Source: Nocardioides houyundeii
GTDB taxonomy: Bacteria; Actinomycetota; Actinomycetes; Propionibacteriales; Nocardioidaceae
NCBI RefSeq assembly: GCF_002865585.1
Contig: NZ_CP025581.1
Coordinates: forward strand, 3,224,001-3,288,000
DNA length: 64,000 bases
Direction of reading: 5' to 3'
Translations under genes and position numbers: made by a program
Notes under the pieces: model-generated
What the model was told of the DNA's origin: nothing
The model's input: only the letters and a program-made list of their open reading frames with translations
Database searches by the model: none
Shown here: positions 13,742 to 22,183 of the stretch, piece by piece
Layout: each line of letters begins with the position of its first letter
Numbering within the stretch: the stretch's first letter is position 1

Positions 13742-14101
13742 CTAGTCCCAGTCCAATCCGCCACGCCGCCAGACGTAGGCGTAGGCAACGAACACGGTCG
13801 CGATGAACAGCACCATCTCGACCAGCCCGAAGACCTCCATGGCGTCGAAGTGGACGGCCCAGGGGTACAGGAAGATGATCTCGATGTCGAAGACGATGAA
13901 GAGCATGGCGGTGATGTAGTACTTCACCGGGAAGCGTCCTCCACCGACCGGCTGCGGAGTGGGCTCGATGCCGCACTCGTAGGAGTCGACCTTGGCCCGG
14001 TTGTAGCGCTTCGGGCCCAGGACCGCGCTGGTGGCCACCGAGACGACGGCGAATCCGGCCGCGAGGATCGCCAGCACCAGCACCGGTGTGTAGAGCTCCA
14101 T
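13742..14101 (-). CDS. nuoA: NADH-quinone oxidoreductase subunit A
   Basis: First gene of the operon (119 aa): a three-helix membrane subunit. [22 protein letters not shown] is the hallmark region, with the conserved Asp and Glu in helix 2. I choose the ATG at 14101 (MELYTPVL) because a good ribosome-binding site, GGAAGGGGA, ends 5 nt before it; a start 48 nt upstream lacks this and adds a non-conserved extension. A promoter-like element and a Rex operator lie 55-115 nt upstream. Confidence 0.96.
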   Translation of the reverse strand: MELYTPVLVLAILAAGFAVVSVATSAVLGPKRYNRAKVDSYECGIEPTPQPVGGGRFPVKYYITAMLFIVFDIEIIFLYPWAVHFDAMEVFGLVEMVLFIATVFVAYAYVWRRGGLDWD

Positions 14102-14155
14102 CAAGTTCCCCTTCCTAGCCGTCACCCACTCGCGACGACCGGTCGACATGTGACC

Positions 14156-14173
14156 TTGTGAAACTCTTCACGA
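14156..14173 (-). promoter_or_regulatory. Rex operator (ROP) upstream of nuoA
   Basis: TTGTGAA-ACTC-TTCACGA, an inverted repeat matching the known Rex consensus TTGTGAA-N4-TTCACAA at 13 of 14 half-site bases. It lies 55 nt upstream of nuoA, just downstream of the predicted transcription start, where bound Rex would block transcription. Rex itself is encoded at 43982-44725. In Streptomyces coelicolor nuo is a known Rex target. Confidence 0.8.
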
Positions 14174-14187
14174 GTGGTGCGGCCCAC

Positions 14188-14216
14188 AGTCTAGGCATGA
14201 AGTCCGACACAGTCAC
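14188..14216 (-). promoter_or_regulatory. putative nuo operon promoter
   Basis: On the minus strand, a -35-like GTGACT (14211-14216) and a -10-like TAGACT (14188-14193) are separated by exactly 17 bp. Predicted initiation near 14181 puts the Rex operator at about +8 to +25. Inferred from sequence only. Confidence 0.5.
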
Positions 14217-14219
14217 CAA

Positions 14220-14236
14220 CCGGGGCTCCACCCCGG
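14220..14236. terminator. small hairpin between menG and nuoA promoter
   Basis: CCGGGG / CCCCGG arms with a 5-nt loop (CTCCA), 65 nt beyond the menG stop. It has no U-tract, so it is only a weak candidate for ending menG transcription before the nuo promoter. Confidence 0.3.
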
Positions 14237-14300
14237 CGCGACGCCCCTGACCTGCTGATTTAGCGGCTCTCGGCGTTGCGATATTCGCTGGCTGCGAGGG

Positions 14301-14990
14301 CTACGCGGAAGCGCGGTGCAGCGCCACGATCCCGCCGCTGAGGTTGCGCCACTGCGACTCCTGCCAGCCCGCCCGGGCGACCAGGTCCGCGAGTCCCGCC
14401 TGGTCCGGCCAGGCGCGGATCGACTCGGCCAGGTAGACGTAGGCGTCGGGGCTGGAGGAGACGGCCCGGCTGATCGCGGGCAGCGCCTTCATCAGGTACT
14501 CCAGGTAGACGGTGCGGAACGGCTTCCAGGTCGGGTGGCTGAACTCGCAGACCACCAGGGTGCCGCCGGGACGGGTCACCCGGCGCATCTCGGCGAGGCC
14601 CGCGAGGGGGTCGACGATGTTGCGCAGGCCGAAGGAGATGGTGACCGCGTCGAAGGTGTCGTCCGCGAAGGGCAGCCGGGTGCCGTCACCAGCGGTGAAC
14701 GGCAGGTGCGGCCGCGCCTTCTTGCCGACCTGGAGCATGCCCAAGGAGAAGTCGCACGGCACCACCGTCGCGCCCGCCTCGTGGAACGGGACGCTGGAGG
14801 TGCCGGTCCCCGCGGCGAGGTCGAGGACCAGGTCGCCGGGCGAGGGTGCGACGGCGTCGAAGACCTCCTGGCGCCAGCGTCGGTCCTGTCCCAGGGAGAG
14901 GACGTCGTTGGTGACGTCGTAGCGACGCGCCACCGCGTCGAACATCCGTCGTACGTCGGTCGGCTGCTTGTCGAGTTCTGCACGGGCCAC
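14301..14990 (-). CDS. menG: demethylmenaquinone methyltransferase (MenG/UbiE family)
   Basis: Catalyses the last step of menaquinone synthesis, SAM-dependent C-methylation of demethylmenaquinone (229 aa). The SAM motif [12 protein letters not shown] (residues ~55-66), the [12 protein letters not shown] motif and [15 protein letters not shown] are all typical of UbiE/MenG. In an actinobacterium that makes only menaquinone, menG is the likelier role. The GTG start at 14990 is preceded by a TANNNT box 6 nt upstream (leaderless). Divergent from the isochorismate synthase gene; upstream of nuo on the same strand. Confidence 0.93.
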   Translation of the reverse strand: MARAELDKQPTDVRRMFDAVARRYDVTNDVLSLGQDRRWRQEVFDAVAPSPGDLVLDLAAGTGTSSVPFHEAGATVVPCDFSLGMLQVGKKARPHLPFTAGDGTRLPFADDTFDAVTISFGLRNIVDPLAGLAEMRRVTRPGGTLVVCEFSHPTWKPFRTVYLEYLMKALPAISRAVSSSPDAYVYLAESIRAWPDQAGLADLVARAGWQESQWRNLSGGIVALHRASA

Positions 14991-14996
14991 GGGCTG

Positions 14997-15002
14997 AGCC
15001 TA
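14997..15002 (-). promoter_or_regulatory. -10 box for leaderless menG
   Basis: TAGGCT on the minus strand, 6 nt before the menG GTG at 14990. Fits the TANNNT -10 rule with initiation at the start codon. Confidence 0.5.
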
Positions 15003-15101
15003 CGGTGACGTGGCGCACGCACCTGCACGGGTTCGCCGGTGCGCACCCGACCGGCGTCGCGCCAGTGCCCCGGTCCCGGGCGGCGCGGCATGACCCGCCG
15101 G

Positions 15102-15107
15102 TAGTCT
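15102..15107 (+). promoter_or_regulatory. -10 box for leaderless isochorismate synthase gene
   Basis: TAGTCT, 7 nt before the GTG at 15115. No convincing -35 is seen. Together with the menG box it makes a divergent menaquinone promoter pair. Confidence 0.5.
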
Positions 15108-15114
15108 TGGCCGG

Positions 15115-16446
15115 GTGAGCAACCGCGCGGCCGTCCCTGTCTCCGGTGACCCGCTGGTCGTACGGACCGTCGCGGTCGACCCCGGCGAGGTCGCCGAAGA
15201 CCTGCTGGGCGGCGTGCCCGACGACCGTCCCGTCACCTGGCTCCGCAAGGGAGACGGGCTCGTCGGCTGGGGCGTCGCCGCCGAGGTCCGCACCAGCGGC
15301 GCCACCCGGTTCAGCGACGCCGACAAGTGGTGGACCGAGCAGACCGTGCGGGCCACCGTGCACGACGAGGTCGGCGAGCCCGGCACCGGTCTGGTCGCCT
15401 TCGGCTCGTTCGCCTTCTCCGACGAGCCCGGGGACTCGGTGCTGGTGGTGCCCCGGGTGATCATCGGCCGGCGCGGCCCGACGACGTGGCGCACGACGAT
15501 CAGTCTGGCCTCGGACCTCGCGAGCGAAACTGACGGTTCTGCGGTGTTGCAACGGGGTGGAAGTGCGGGTTTCACCGGGTCCCCGGTGAAACCGCCCGCC
15601 GCACCCGACGAGGTGCACTTCGCCGACGGCGCCCTCAACGGCGACCAGTGGATGTCGGTGGTGGCCGACGCGGTGGCGCGGATCAGCCGGGGGGACCTGG
15701 ACAAGGTGGTGCTGGCGCGGGACCTGCTGGCCACCACCACCAGCGAGCTCGACGTGCGCTGGCCGCTGTCCCGGCTCGTCGCGCAGTACCCCATGTGCTG
15801 GAGCTTCCACGTCGACGGGATGTTCGGGGCCACGCCGGAGATGCTGGTGCGCCGCGAGCGGGGCCTGGTCACCTCCCGGGTGCTGGCCGGCACCATCCGC
15901 CGTACCGGCGACGACGAGCGCGACCTGGCGCTGGCCGCGACGCTGGCGCGCAGCTCCAAGGACCTGGAGGAGCACGAGTACGCCGTCCGCTCGGTCGCCG
16001 ACGCCCTCGAGCCGCACTGCTCCTCGATGAACGTGCCCGACGCGCCGTTCGTGCTGCACCTGCCCAACGTCATGCACCTGGCCACCGACGTGAACGGCGT
16101 GGTGCACGACGCGGAGACGGTCTCCTCGCTGCAGCTGGCCGCTGCGCTGCACCCCTCCGCCGCGGTGGGCGGCACCCCCACACCGGTGGCGACCGCGCTG
16201 ATCGACCAGATCGAGGGCATGGACCGCGGCCGGTACGCCGGACCGGTGGGCTGGATCGACGCTCGCGGGGACGGCGAGTGGGGCATCGCGCTGCGCTCGG
16301 CCTCGGTCGAGGAGAGCGGCCCGGACGGCAGCACCGTGCGGCTGTTCGCCGGCTGCGGGATCGTGGCCGACTCGGTCCCCGAGGCCGAGCTCGCGGAGTC
16401 GCAGGCCAAGTTCGTCCCGGTGCGGGACGCGCTCGCCCGGTCCTGA
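15115..16446 (+). CDS. menF: isochorismate synthase (MenF/EntC family)
   Basis: Converts chorismate to isochorismate, the first committed step of menaquinone synthesis (443 aa). The C-terminal half is a chorismate-binding fold: DKVVLARDLLATT (~residue 195), the LEEHEYAVRSV helix, TPVATALIDQIEGMDRGRYAG, and the terminal GCGIVADSVPEAE. The N-terminal ~150 residues are the poorly conserved family domain. Siderophore-type EntC is a possible alternative, but the surrounding menG and menECD genes favour the menaquinone role. GTG start without a Shine-Dalgarno site, probably leaderless. Confidence 0.88.
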   Translation: MSNRAAVPVSGDPLVVRTVAVDPGEVAEDLLGGVPDDRPVTWLRKGDGLVGWGVAAEVRTSGATRFSDADKWWTEQTVRATVHDEVGEPGTGLVAFGSFAFSDEPGDSVLVVPRVIIGRRGPTTWRTTISLASDLASETDGSAVLQRGGSAGFTGSPVKPPAAPDEVHFADGALNGDQWMSVVADAVARISRGDLDKVVLARDLLATTTSELDVRWPLSRLVAQYPMCWSFHVDGMFGATPEMLVRRERGLVTSRVLAGTIRRTGDDERDLALAATLARSSKDLEEHEYAVRSVADALEPHCSSMNVPDAPFVLHLPNVMHLATDVNGVVHDAETVSSLQLAAALHPSAAVGGTPTPVATALIDQIEGMDRGRYAGPVGWIDARGDGEWGIALRSASVEESGPDGSTVRLFAGCGIVADSVPEAELAESQAKFVPVRDALARS

Positions 16447-16451
16447 CCAGC

Positions 16452-16464
16452 GGCCCGGCGGGCC
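16452..16464. terminator. short GC hairpin between convergent genes
   Basis: GGCCC-GGC-GGGCC fills the 18-nt gap between the isochorismate synthase stop and the metallo-hydrolase stop. It could act on both strands, but the stem is only 5 bp and no U-tract follows. Confidence 0.3.
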
Positions 16465-17103
16465 TCAGTCCAGGTCCTCCCCGGCACCCAGCCGGGTCCA
16501 GCCCAGCCCGCGGGGCCCGTTGAGCCGCTGCATGTGGCCGTCGACGATGCCCAGACCGGTCTCGGAGTAGACGGCGTCGTGGATCGCCAGGTTGCGCGGG
16601 GCCCCCACCGCCCGGACGAAGTCGATGGCCTCCCCCACCTTCAGCCACGGCGCCGAGGCGGGCGCGCACATCAGGTCGACCTCGACGCCGGGCGGGGTGA
16701 GAGCGTCCCCGGGGTGGTACAGCGTGGTCGTTCCGTCGTCGAGCAGGTAGCCGCTGTTGTCGAAGGTCGGCAGCTCCTGGTGGATCACCGCGTGCCGCTC
16801 CCCCACCACCGTGACCCGCAGCCCGAGGTCGAGCTCCTCGCCGGGGACGACCACCCGCAGCCGGTCGGCCAGCTCCGGCGCGTCGGCCCGGATCCGCTCG
16901 GCGACCGCGGGAATGGTGACGATCTGCGCGGCGCAGGCTCGCAGGTGGTCGGGGTGGTAGTGGTCGACGTGCTCGTGGGTGATCAGCACGACGTCGGCGC
17001 CGGAGACCGCCTCGACGCCGGTGAAGGAGCCCGGGTCCACGACCAGGGTGCTCCCCTGGTGCTGGACCCGGACACAGGCATGACCGAACTTCGTGACCCT
17101 CAT
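16465..17103 (-). CDS. MBL-fold metal-dependent hydrolase
   Basis: A 212-aa single-domain metallo-beta-lactamase-fold hydrolase of the UlaG-like/YfhI-like type; the substrate cannot be read from the sequence. The metal site is visible as THEHVDHYH (residues ~42-50), with further ligands in YHPGDAL and a later His in AIHDAVYS. It starts MRVTKFGHACVRV, the usual opening of this subfamily. The ATG at 17103 has a TANNNT box 6 nt upstream. Convergent with the isochorismate synthase gene; no operon partner. Confidence 0.85.
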   Translation of the reverse strand: MRVTKFGHACVRVQHQGSTLVVDPGSFTGVEAVSGADVVLITHEHVDHYHPDHLRACAAQIVTIPAVAERIRADAPELADRLRVVVPGEELDLGLRVTVVGERHAVIHQELPTFDNSGYLLDDGTTTLYHPGDALTPPGVEVDLMCAPASAPWLKVGEAIDFVRAVGAPRNLAIHDAVYSETGLGIVDGHMQRLNGPRGLGWTRLGAGEDLD

Positions 17104-17109
17104 GGGACC

Positions 17110-17115
17110 AGCCTA
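17110..17115 (-). promoter_or_regulatory. -10 box for leaderless MBL-fold gene
   Basis: TAGGCT on the minus strand, 6 nt before the ATG at 17103. Confidence 0.5.
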
Positions 17116-17239
17116 GAACCGTGGGGGCCGGCGAGGTCGAGTCCGCCTTTCCGCGCCTCAGCGGTTACCGTGGCCCCGGTCGTCGCCGTACTTGGGGGGC
17201 GGCCCTGACCACTACACCAACGCCCGAACAGGATTCTGC

Positions 17240-18457
17240 ATGTCTGGACGCCGTTTGATCGCCATGAGCGCCGCAGCCCTGCTGCTGCCGGCCTCGGCCC
17301 TCATCATGACCACCCAGGTCAGCTCCGCCACGGAGCTCGCCGCAACCGACAACGTCGCCGCCGCCAGCCCCGCCCTGGCCCGCAAGGCCAAGACGCGCAT
17401 CAGCATCGAGGTGCTGCCGCAGGTCGCGCAGTTCGGCAAGCGCGTCGCCAGCCCCGACTCCGCCAAGACCCCGGTCTCGGTGCAGGTCAAGCCCCGCAAG
17501 GTCACCAAGGTGACGCTGCAGGTCAAGTCCGGCTCCTCGTGGAAGAAGGCCGGCAAGGGCAAGACCGACAAGAAGGGCAAGCTGACCTTCCTGGCCGGCG
17601 CCACCCGGGGCGGCAAGCCCGCCGAGTACCGCGTCAAGGCGGGCAACGGGACCTCCAAGTCGGCCAGCACGGCGGCGTGGCTGACCCCGTCGTTCTCCGA
17701 CGGCTTCGACGGCACCACTCTCGGCGAGTCGTGGAGCAACCGCATCCCGGACTACAACGCCGAGGGCAACCGACTCTGCTCGCGTGGCGGCCCGGAGGCC
17801 GTGAACGTCTCGCGCGGCACCGTCCGCCTGAGCGTCATCAAGGACCCCGCGCGCACCGACAAGTGCGTCGCCAAGCGCGGCGGCAAGGTGTCGGGCAAGT
17901 TCGACTACCGCCTCAACGGCCACATCTCCACCGAGGGCAAGTACAGCTTCAAGTACGGCATCACCGCCGCGCGCATCAAGTTCCCCAAGGCCCGCGGTCA
18001 GCACGGGTCGTTCTGGCTCCAGCCGCAGGTCCACGTCCCCGGGTCCACCAACCCGAAGGAGAGCGGCGCGGAGATCGACGTCATCGAGTACTTCGGCAAG
18101 GGCTCCGGCCCCAAGGACTCCATGGGCCTGACCAGCTTCACCTACCACTGGGCCAAGGGCGGCCAGCGCGTGAAGACCGGCAACTGGCTCAAGGGCACCA
18201 AGAAGTACCTGGCCAAGAAGAACGACGACTGGTTCAAGAACTACCACGTGTTCTCGGTCGAGTGGACACCCAAGTCCTACATCTTCCGCATCGACGGCGT
18301 GGAGACCTGGCGCAGCAACAAGGGTGTCTCCGGGCAGCCGCAGTACCCGATCCTGTCGCTGCTGAGCTCGGACTACGAGCTCAGCCAGCTGGGCGGCGAG
18401 AAGAAGCTGCCCCAGCACATGTACGTCGACTGGGTCCGGGTGTGGGAGAAGAAGTGA
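17240..18457 (+). CDS. secreted glycoside hydrolase family 16 protein
   Basis: Predicted exported beta-glucanase-type enzyme (405 aa). A signal peptide covers residues 1-~31 (MSGRRLIAMSAAALLLPASA...). Next comes a Lys-rich beta-sandwich-like region of ~85 residues (RISIEVLPQVAQFGKRVA... to PAEYRVKAG), then the GH16 jelly-roll. The catalytic E-I-D-V-I-E motif is intact (E278 nucleophile, D280, E283 acid/base). Substrate (beta-1,3-, mixed-link glucan, agarose-like) is not decidable. The ATG at 17240 has AGGA 7 nt upstream and gives the signal peptide directly; a longer frame from 17192 would bury it. Ends in front of a strong terminator. Confidence 0.9.
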   Translation: MSGRRLIAMSAAALLLPASALIMTTQVSSATELAATDNVAAASPALARKAKTRISIEVLPQVAQFGKRVASPDSAKTPVSVQVKPRKVTKVTLQVKSGSSWKKAGKGKTDKKGKLTFLAGATRGGKPAEYRVKAGNGTSKSASTAAWLTPSFSDGFDGTTLGESWSNRIPDYNAEGNRLCSRGGPEAVNVSRGTVRLSVIKDPARTDKCVAKRGGKVSGKFDYRLNGHISTEGKYSFKYGITAARIKFPKARGQHGSFWLQPQVHVPGSTNPKESGAEIDVIEYFGKGSGPKDSMGLTSFTYHWAKGGQRVKTGNWLKGTKKYLAKKNDDWFKNYHVFSVEWTPKSYIFRIDGVETWRSNKGVSGQPQYPILSLLSSDYELSQLGGEKKLPQHMYVDWVRVWEKK

Positions 18458-18495
18458 CCCACCCCCGCTGACCCTGTCTGGTCAGCAGCCGCATC

Positions 18496-18530
18496 CGACG
18501 CGTCGCACCCCACTGGGGTGCGGCGCGTCG
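18496..18530. terminator. bidirectional intrinsic terminator (GH16 / menD)
   Basis: A 16-bp stem, CGACGCGTCGCACCCC paired with GGGGTGCGGCGCGTCG (one G-T wobble), around a 3-nt loop, followed by TTGCTCT on the plus strand. It lies in the 79-nt gap between the convergent GH16 and menD genes. Confidence 0.8.
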
Positions 18531-18536
18531 TTGCTC

Positions 18537-20159
18537 TCAGGCCGGTCGCAGTGCCCGGATCCGGGCGTCCAGGTCACGCCGGTCGTCGCGCCGGACCACC
18601 ACCTCGACCACCTCGATCCCCCCGGCCGGCTGGGCCAGGGCGTGCTCCAGCTCGGGCAGCGAGGAGACCGCCCAGTGCGGGGTGCGGGTGGCGGCGCACA
18701 GGGCGGCCAGGTCCACCCCGTGCGGGGTCGCGAAGAGCCGGTCGAAGCGGTCGGCGTACTCCGGGGCACCCTGCTCCAGCACCGCGAAGATCGATCCCCC
18801 GTCGTCGTTGACCACCACCACCGTCAGGTCGGGGCGGGCCTCGGCCGGTCCCAGGACCAGGCCTCCGGCCTCGTGCAGGAAGGTCACGTCGCCCATCAGG
18901 GCCAGGTTGCGGGAGCCGTGGGGTCGCCCCAGCGCGGCCCCGATGGCGCTGCTCAGGACGCCGTCGATGCCGGCCAGGCCGCGGTTGGCGATCACCTTGC
19001 GGCGGTCGCCGACCCGGTAGCGGGGCACCATCAGGTCCAGGTCGCGGATCGGGTTGGAGGCGCCGACGAAGAGCAGCCCGGCGGCCGGCAGCGCCCGGGC
19101 CACCGCACCCGCCGCCTCGTACGGCGTCAGGCCGTCCTCCGCGGCGAGCAGCCGGTCGAGCTGCCGAGCCACGTCGGCGTCCGCGGCGTGCCACTGCGCC
19201 AGCCAGGACTCGTCCAGCGGCCCCGCGCCCACCTGCGCCGAGGGGACGGTGCGGTCGACCGGGAAGGGACGTGCGAAGCCGCTGGCGCCCCCGTCCAGGT
19301 CCCAGACCTCGACGTCGCGGCGCGCCAGCAGCTGGCTGACCGGACGGGACAGCGTCGAGTGGCCGCTGACCACGACCCGCTCGATGCGCTCGCCGAGGTC
19401 GGTGCCCAGCAGCAGGCGGTAGCAGCGCAGCGCGTTGGCGCCGGTGCGGGAGCCCGAGGTGGGCTCGGCCAGCAGCGGCCAGCCGCCGGCCTCGGCCAGC
19501 ACCCGGGCCGGCGGGCCCGCGTCGTCCCCGGCCACCACCACGGTCCGGGGTCCGCGCGGGATGGTCACCGGGGCTCCGGAGCGACGCCGGGCCGGGCCGG
19601 CTCCCCCGTCCGGGAGGCCAGCGATCTCCGGGGTCCACCGGTCGGTCGGCGTGAGGGGATCGTCGAGCTGCACGTTGAGGTGCACCGGTCCCGGCGCCCA
19701 CGGCGCGCCCCGGTCCAGCGCCTCGGCCAGCGCCACCTCGGCCCCGGCACCGGCGGCCAGGTCGACGACGTGGGCGCCGGGGAGCAGACCGACCTGCTCG
19801 GTGGTCTGGTTGGCGCTGGTGCCGCGCAGCCTGGCGGGACGGTCCGCGGCCACCACCACCAGCCGCACGCCGGCATGCCGGGCCTCCAGGACCGCCGGGC
19901 CGAGGTTGGCCACCGCCGTGCCGGAGGTGCAGACCACCGCCGCGGGCCGCCCGGAGGACTTCGCCATCCCCAGGGCGAGGAACCCGGCGGTGCGCTCGTC
20001 CAGGCGGGTGTGCAGCCGCAGCAGCCCGGCCCGGTCGGCGTCGTACAGGGCGAAGGAGAGGGGTGCGTTGCGCGAGCCCGGGGAGAGGACGACCTCGCGC
20101 ACCCCGGCGGCGACCAGCGCGGTCACCACCTGCCGGGCGAGGTGGGAGGAGTCGGTCAC
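18537..20159 (-). CDS. menD: SEPHCHC synthase (MenD)
   Basis: ThDP-dependent 2-succinyl-5-enolpyruvyl-6-hydroxy-3-cyclohexene-1-carboxylate synthase (540 aa), adding 2-oxoglutarate-derived succinic semialdehyde to isochorismate. Visible: VLSPGSRNAPLSFAL and HTRLDERTAGFLALG (cofactor glutamate region) near the N-terminus, VCTSGTAVANLGPAVLEA, and the C-terminal ThDP site LALMGDVTFLHEAGGL followed by VVVNDDGGSIF. The GTG at 20159 overlaps the menC stop in a GTGA. It ends the menE-menC-menD operon. Confidence 0.96.
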   Translation of the reverse strand: MTDSSHLARQVVTALVAAGVREVVLSPGSRNAPLSFALYDADRAGLLRLHTRLDERTAGFLALGMAKSSGRPAAVVCTSGTAVANLGPAVLEARHAGVRLVVVAADRPARLRGTSANQTTEQVGLLPGAHVVDLAAGAGAEVALAEALDRGAPWAPGPVHLNVQLDDPLTPTDRWTPEIAGLPDGGAGPARRRSGAPVTIPRGPRTVVVAGDDAGPPARVLAEAGGWPLLAEPTSGSRTGANALRCYRLLLGTDLGERIERVVVSGHSTLSRPVSQLLARRDVEVWDLDGGASGFARPFPVDRTVPSAQVGAGPLDESWLAQWHAADADVARQLDRLLAAEDGLTPYEAAGAVARALPAAGLLFVGASNPIRDLDLMVPRYRVGDRRKVIANRGLAGIDGVLSSAIGAALGRPHGSRNLALMGDVTFLHEAGGLVLGPAEARPDLTVVVVNDDGGSIFAVLEQGAPEYADRFDRLFATPHGVDLAALCAATRTPHWAVSSLPELEHALAQPAGGIEVVEVVVRRDDRRDLDARIRALRPA

Positions 20160-21142
20160 GAGCGCCGATCCTGCCCCACGGTCGATCCCGGTCCCCCACC
20201 GAGGGCGAGCACCTGGGCCAGCCGCTCCTGCCAGTGGGCGACCCGGTCCGGCGCCGCCGCGAGCCGAGTCAGCGCGGCCTCGCTGACCTCGGGCGTGTGC
20301 ACCGGCAGGTGGCCGGCGACGGGCAGCAACGAATCGTCCACGACGTCGTCGGTCAGCAGCTGGACGGTGGCCAGGCCACAGGCGTGGGACAGCTCGGGCA
20401 GCGCGGCCGCCAGGGCCACCCCGGCGGCGATGCCCACACTGCTCTCCAGCGCCGAGGAGACCACCACCGGCAGCCCGATGTCCTCCGCGATGCGAAGGCA
20501 GGCCCGGACCCCGCCGAGCGGCTGCACCTTGAGCACGGCGATGTCGGCCGCCTCCAGGTCGCGCACCCGGTAGGGGTCCTCGGCGCGCCGGATGGACTCG
20601 TCTGCTGCGATCGGCACCGAGACCCGGCGACGTACGGCGGCGAGCTCCTCGACGTCCGCGCACGGCTGCTCGGCGTACTCCAGGCCGCCGGCGGCGCGGT
20701 CCAGCAGCGGGATCGCGGTCACCGCCTGGTCCACGTCCCAGGCGCCGTTGGCGTCGATCCGGACCTTGCCTCCCGGCCCCAGGGCGGCTCGCACCGCCTC
20801 GAGCCGGGCCTGGTCCTGGGCCAGCTCCTGCCCGGGCTCGGCGACCTTGACCTTGGCGGTGGTGCAGCCACCGGCGAGCACGATCGCGTGCGCCCGCTCC
20901 GGGTCCACCGCGGGGACCGTCACGTTGACCGGGACCCGGGTGCGCACCGGGTCCGGCCAGTCGCCCGCGGCGGCCTCCAGGGCAGCGCGCAGCCACGGCT
21001 CGGCGACCGCGGCGGGGTACTCCAGGAACGGGCTCCACTCGCCCCAGCCGCGGGGACCGCGCACCAGCGCGCCCTCGCGCACGGTGATCCCCCGGAACCG
21101 GGTGCGCATCGGGATCGAGAAGACCCGCAGCTCCGGACTCAC
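20156..21142 (-). CDS. menC: o-succinylbenzoate synthase (MenC)
   Basis: Enolase-superfamily dehydratase making o-succinylbenzoate from SHCHC (328 aa). The KxK acid-base motif is in TAKVKVAEP, and the metal ligands in RIDANGAWD, EYAEQPC and AADESIR; a later Lys lies in AVLKVQPLGGV. The start GTG at 21142 overlaps the menE stop (GTGA) and gives VSPELRVFSIPMRTRF, the usual actinobacterial N-terminus. Overlaps menD by 4 nt. Confidence 0.95.
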   Translation of the reverse strand: MSPELRVFSIPMRTRFRGITVREGALVRGPRGWGEWSPFLEYPAAVAEPWLRAALEAAAGDWPDPVRTRVPVNVTVPAVDPERAHAIVLAGGCTTAKVKVAEPGQELAQDQARLEAVRAALGPGGKVRIDANGAWDVDQAVTAIPLLDRAAGGLEYAEQPCADVEELAAVRRRVSVPIAADESIRRAEDPYRVRDLEAADIAVLKVQPLGGVRACLRIAEDIGLPVVVSSALESSVGIAAGVALAAALPELSHACGLATVQLLTDDVVDDSLLPVAGHLPVHTPEVSEAALTRLAAAPDRVAHWQERLAQVLALGGGPGSTVGQDRRS

Positions 21143-22161
21143 GAGGCGTCCTCGACGCAGCGGCGCAGGGCCTGCCGGTCCACCTTGCCGTTGTCGAGCA
21201 GCGGCAGCTCCGCGAGCCGCACCACCTGCCGCGGCGCCCAGGACCGCGGGTGCACCGCTGCCACCCACTCGCGCAGCTCGTCGGGGTCGACGGCGCCGCT
21301 GACGAAGGCCACCACCCGGGTCCCCCACTCCGGGTCGGGGAACCCGAGCACCTCGGCAGCCTCGACGTCCTCGTGCTCGGTCAGCCGCCGGGCCACCGCC
21401 GGCAGCGGCACGTTGACGCCACCGCTGACCACCACGTCGTCGAGCCGCCCCAGCACCTGCAGCCGGCCGTCCTCGTCGATCCGGCCGGCGTCGGCGGTGA
21501 GGTACCAGCCGTCGACCAGGGTCTGGGCCGTCAGCTCGGGATCGTCCAGGTAGCCGTTGAAGAGGGTCGGACCGGCGATCCGGATGCGTCCCTGGGCGCC
21601 GAGCGCGACGGCCACGCCGTCCAGGGGCAGGCCGTCGTACACGCAGCCGCCGGCGGTCTCCGAGGCACCGTAGGTGGCGACCAGGCGGATGCCCTCGTCC
21701 TCGGCCCGGCGGCGCAGCGCCGGGTCGATCGGCCCGCCGCCCAGCAGCACCGCGCGGAGTCCCCGCAGGGCCGCGACGTCCTCGGGCGACTGGAGCATCC
21801 GGTGCAGCTGGGTCGGCACCAGCGAGGTGTACGACGTCTCCTCGCCCGCGGCCTGCCAGCCGTCGAGCACCGGCTCGTGGCCGGCCACCAGGGAGCGCAC
21901 GATCACCTGCACCCCCGCGACGTAGGACGACGGCAGCCGCAGCGCCCAGCGACCCTGGCCGGGACCGCCCGCGTCGCCGAGGCGGTGGGCGGTGGCGTGC
22001 ACGGAGGCCAGCACCGCCTCCCTGCTCAGCAGCACCCGCTTGGGCCGTCCCGTCGAGCCGGAGGTCTCGATGACCAGACGCTCCGGCTCGACGGCACCGA
22101 GCCAGTCGTGCAGCTGCCCGATGGCGGTCGTGGGGTCGGACGACGGGCGGAGGAAGCTCAC
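21139..22161 (-). CDS. menE: o-succinylbenzoate-CoA ligase (MenE)
   Basis: Adenylate-forming enzyme activating o-succinylbenzoate to its CoA thioester (340 aa, short as in other actinobacteria). Motifs: VIETSGSTGRPKRVLLS (P-loop), ATYGASETAGGCVYDG, the YLTADAGRIDEDGRL hinge region and the C-terminal catalytic Lys in LPLLDNGKVDRQ. It heads the menE-menC-menD operon. The GTG at 22161 follows a TANNNT box by 6 nt. Confidence 0.94.
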   Translation of the reverse strand: MSFLRPSSDPTTAIGQLHDWLGAVEPERLVIETSGSTGRPKRVLLSREAVLASVHATAHRLGDAGGPGQGRWALRLPSSYVAGVQVIVRSLVAGHEPVLDGWQAAGEETSYTSLVPTQLHRMLQSPEDVAALRGLRAVLLGGGPIDPALRRRAEDEGIRLVATYGASETAGGCVYDGLPLDGVAVALGAQGRIRIAGPTLFNGYLDDPELTAQTLVDGWYLTADAGRIDEDGRLQVLGRLDDVVVSGGVNVPLPAVARRLTEHEDVEAAEVLGFPDPEWGTRVVAFVSGAVDPDELREWVAAVHPRSWAPRQVVRLAELPLLDNGKVDRQALRRCVEDAS

Positions 22162-22167
22162 CCCCGC

Positions 22168-22173
22168 ACGTTA
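22168..22173 (-). promoter_or_regulatory. -10 box for leaderless menE operon
   Basis: TAACGT on the minus strand, 6 nt before the menE GTG at 22161. Confidence 0.45.
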
Positions 22174-22183
22174 CCGCCCGCCC

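Noticed and set aside
13738..13788. Longer NuoB start (17 extra residues)
   Set aside because: It would overlap nuoA by 47 nt and adds residues not found in the family.
14197..14250. 17-codon ORF (MKSDTVTNRGSTPARRP) between menG and nuoA on the plus strand
   Set aside because: Poor ribosome-binding site, lies antisense to the nuo promoter, and no family signal; chance ORF.
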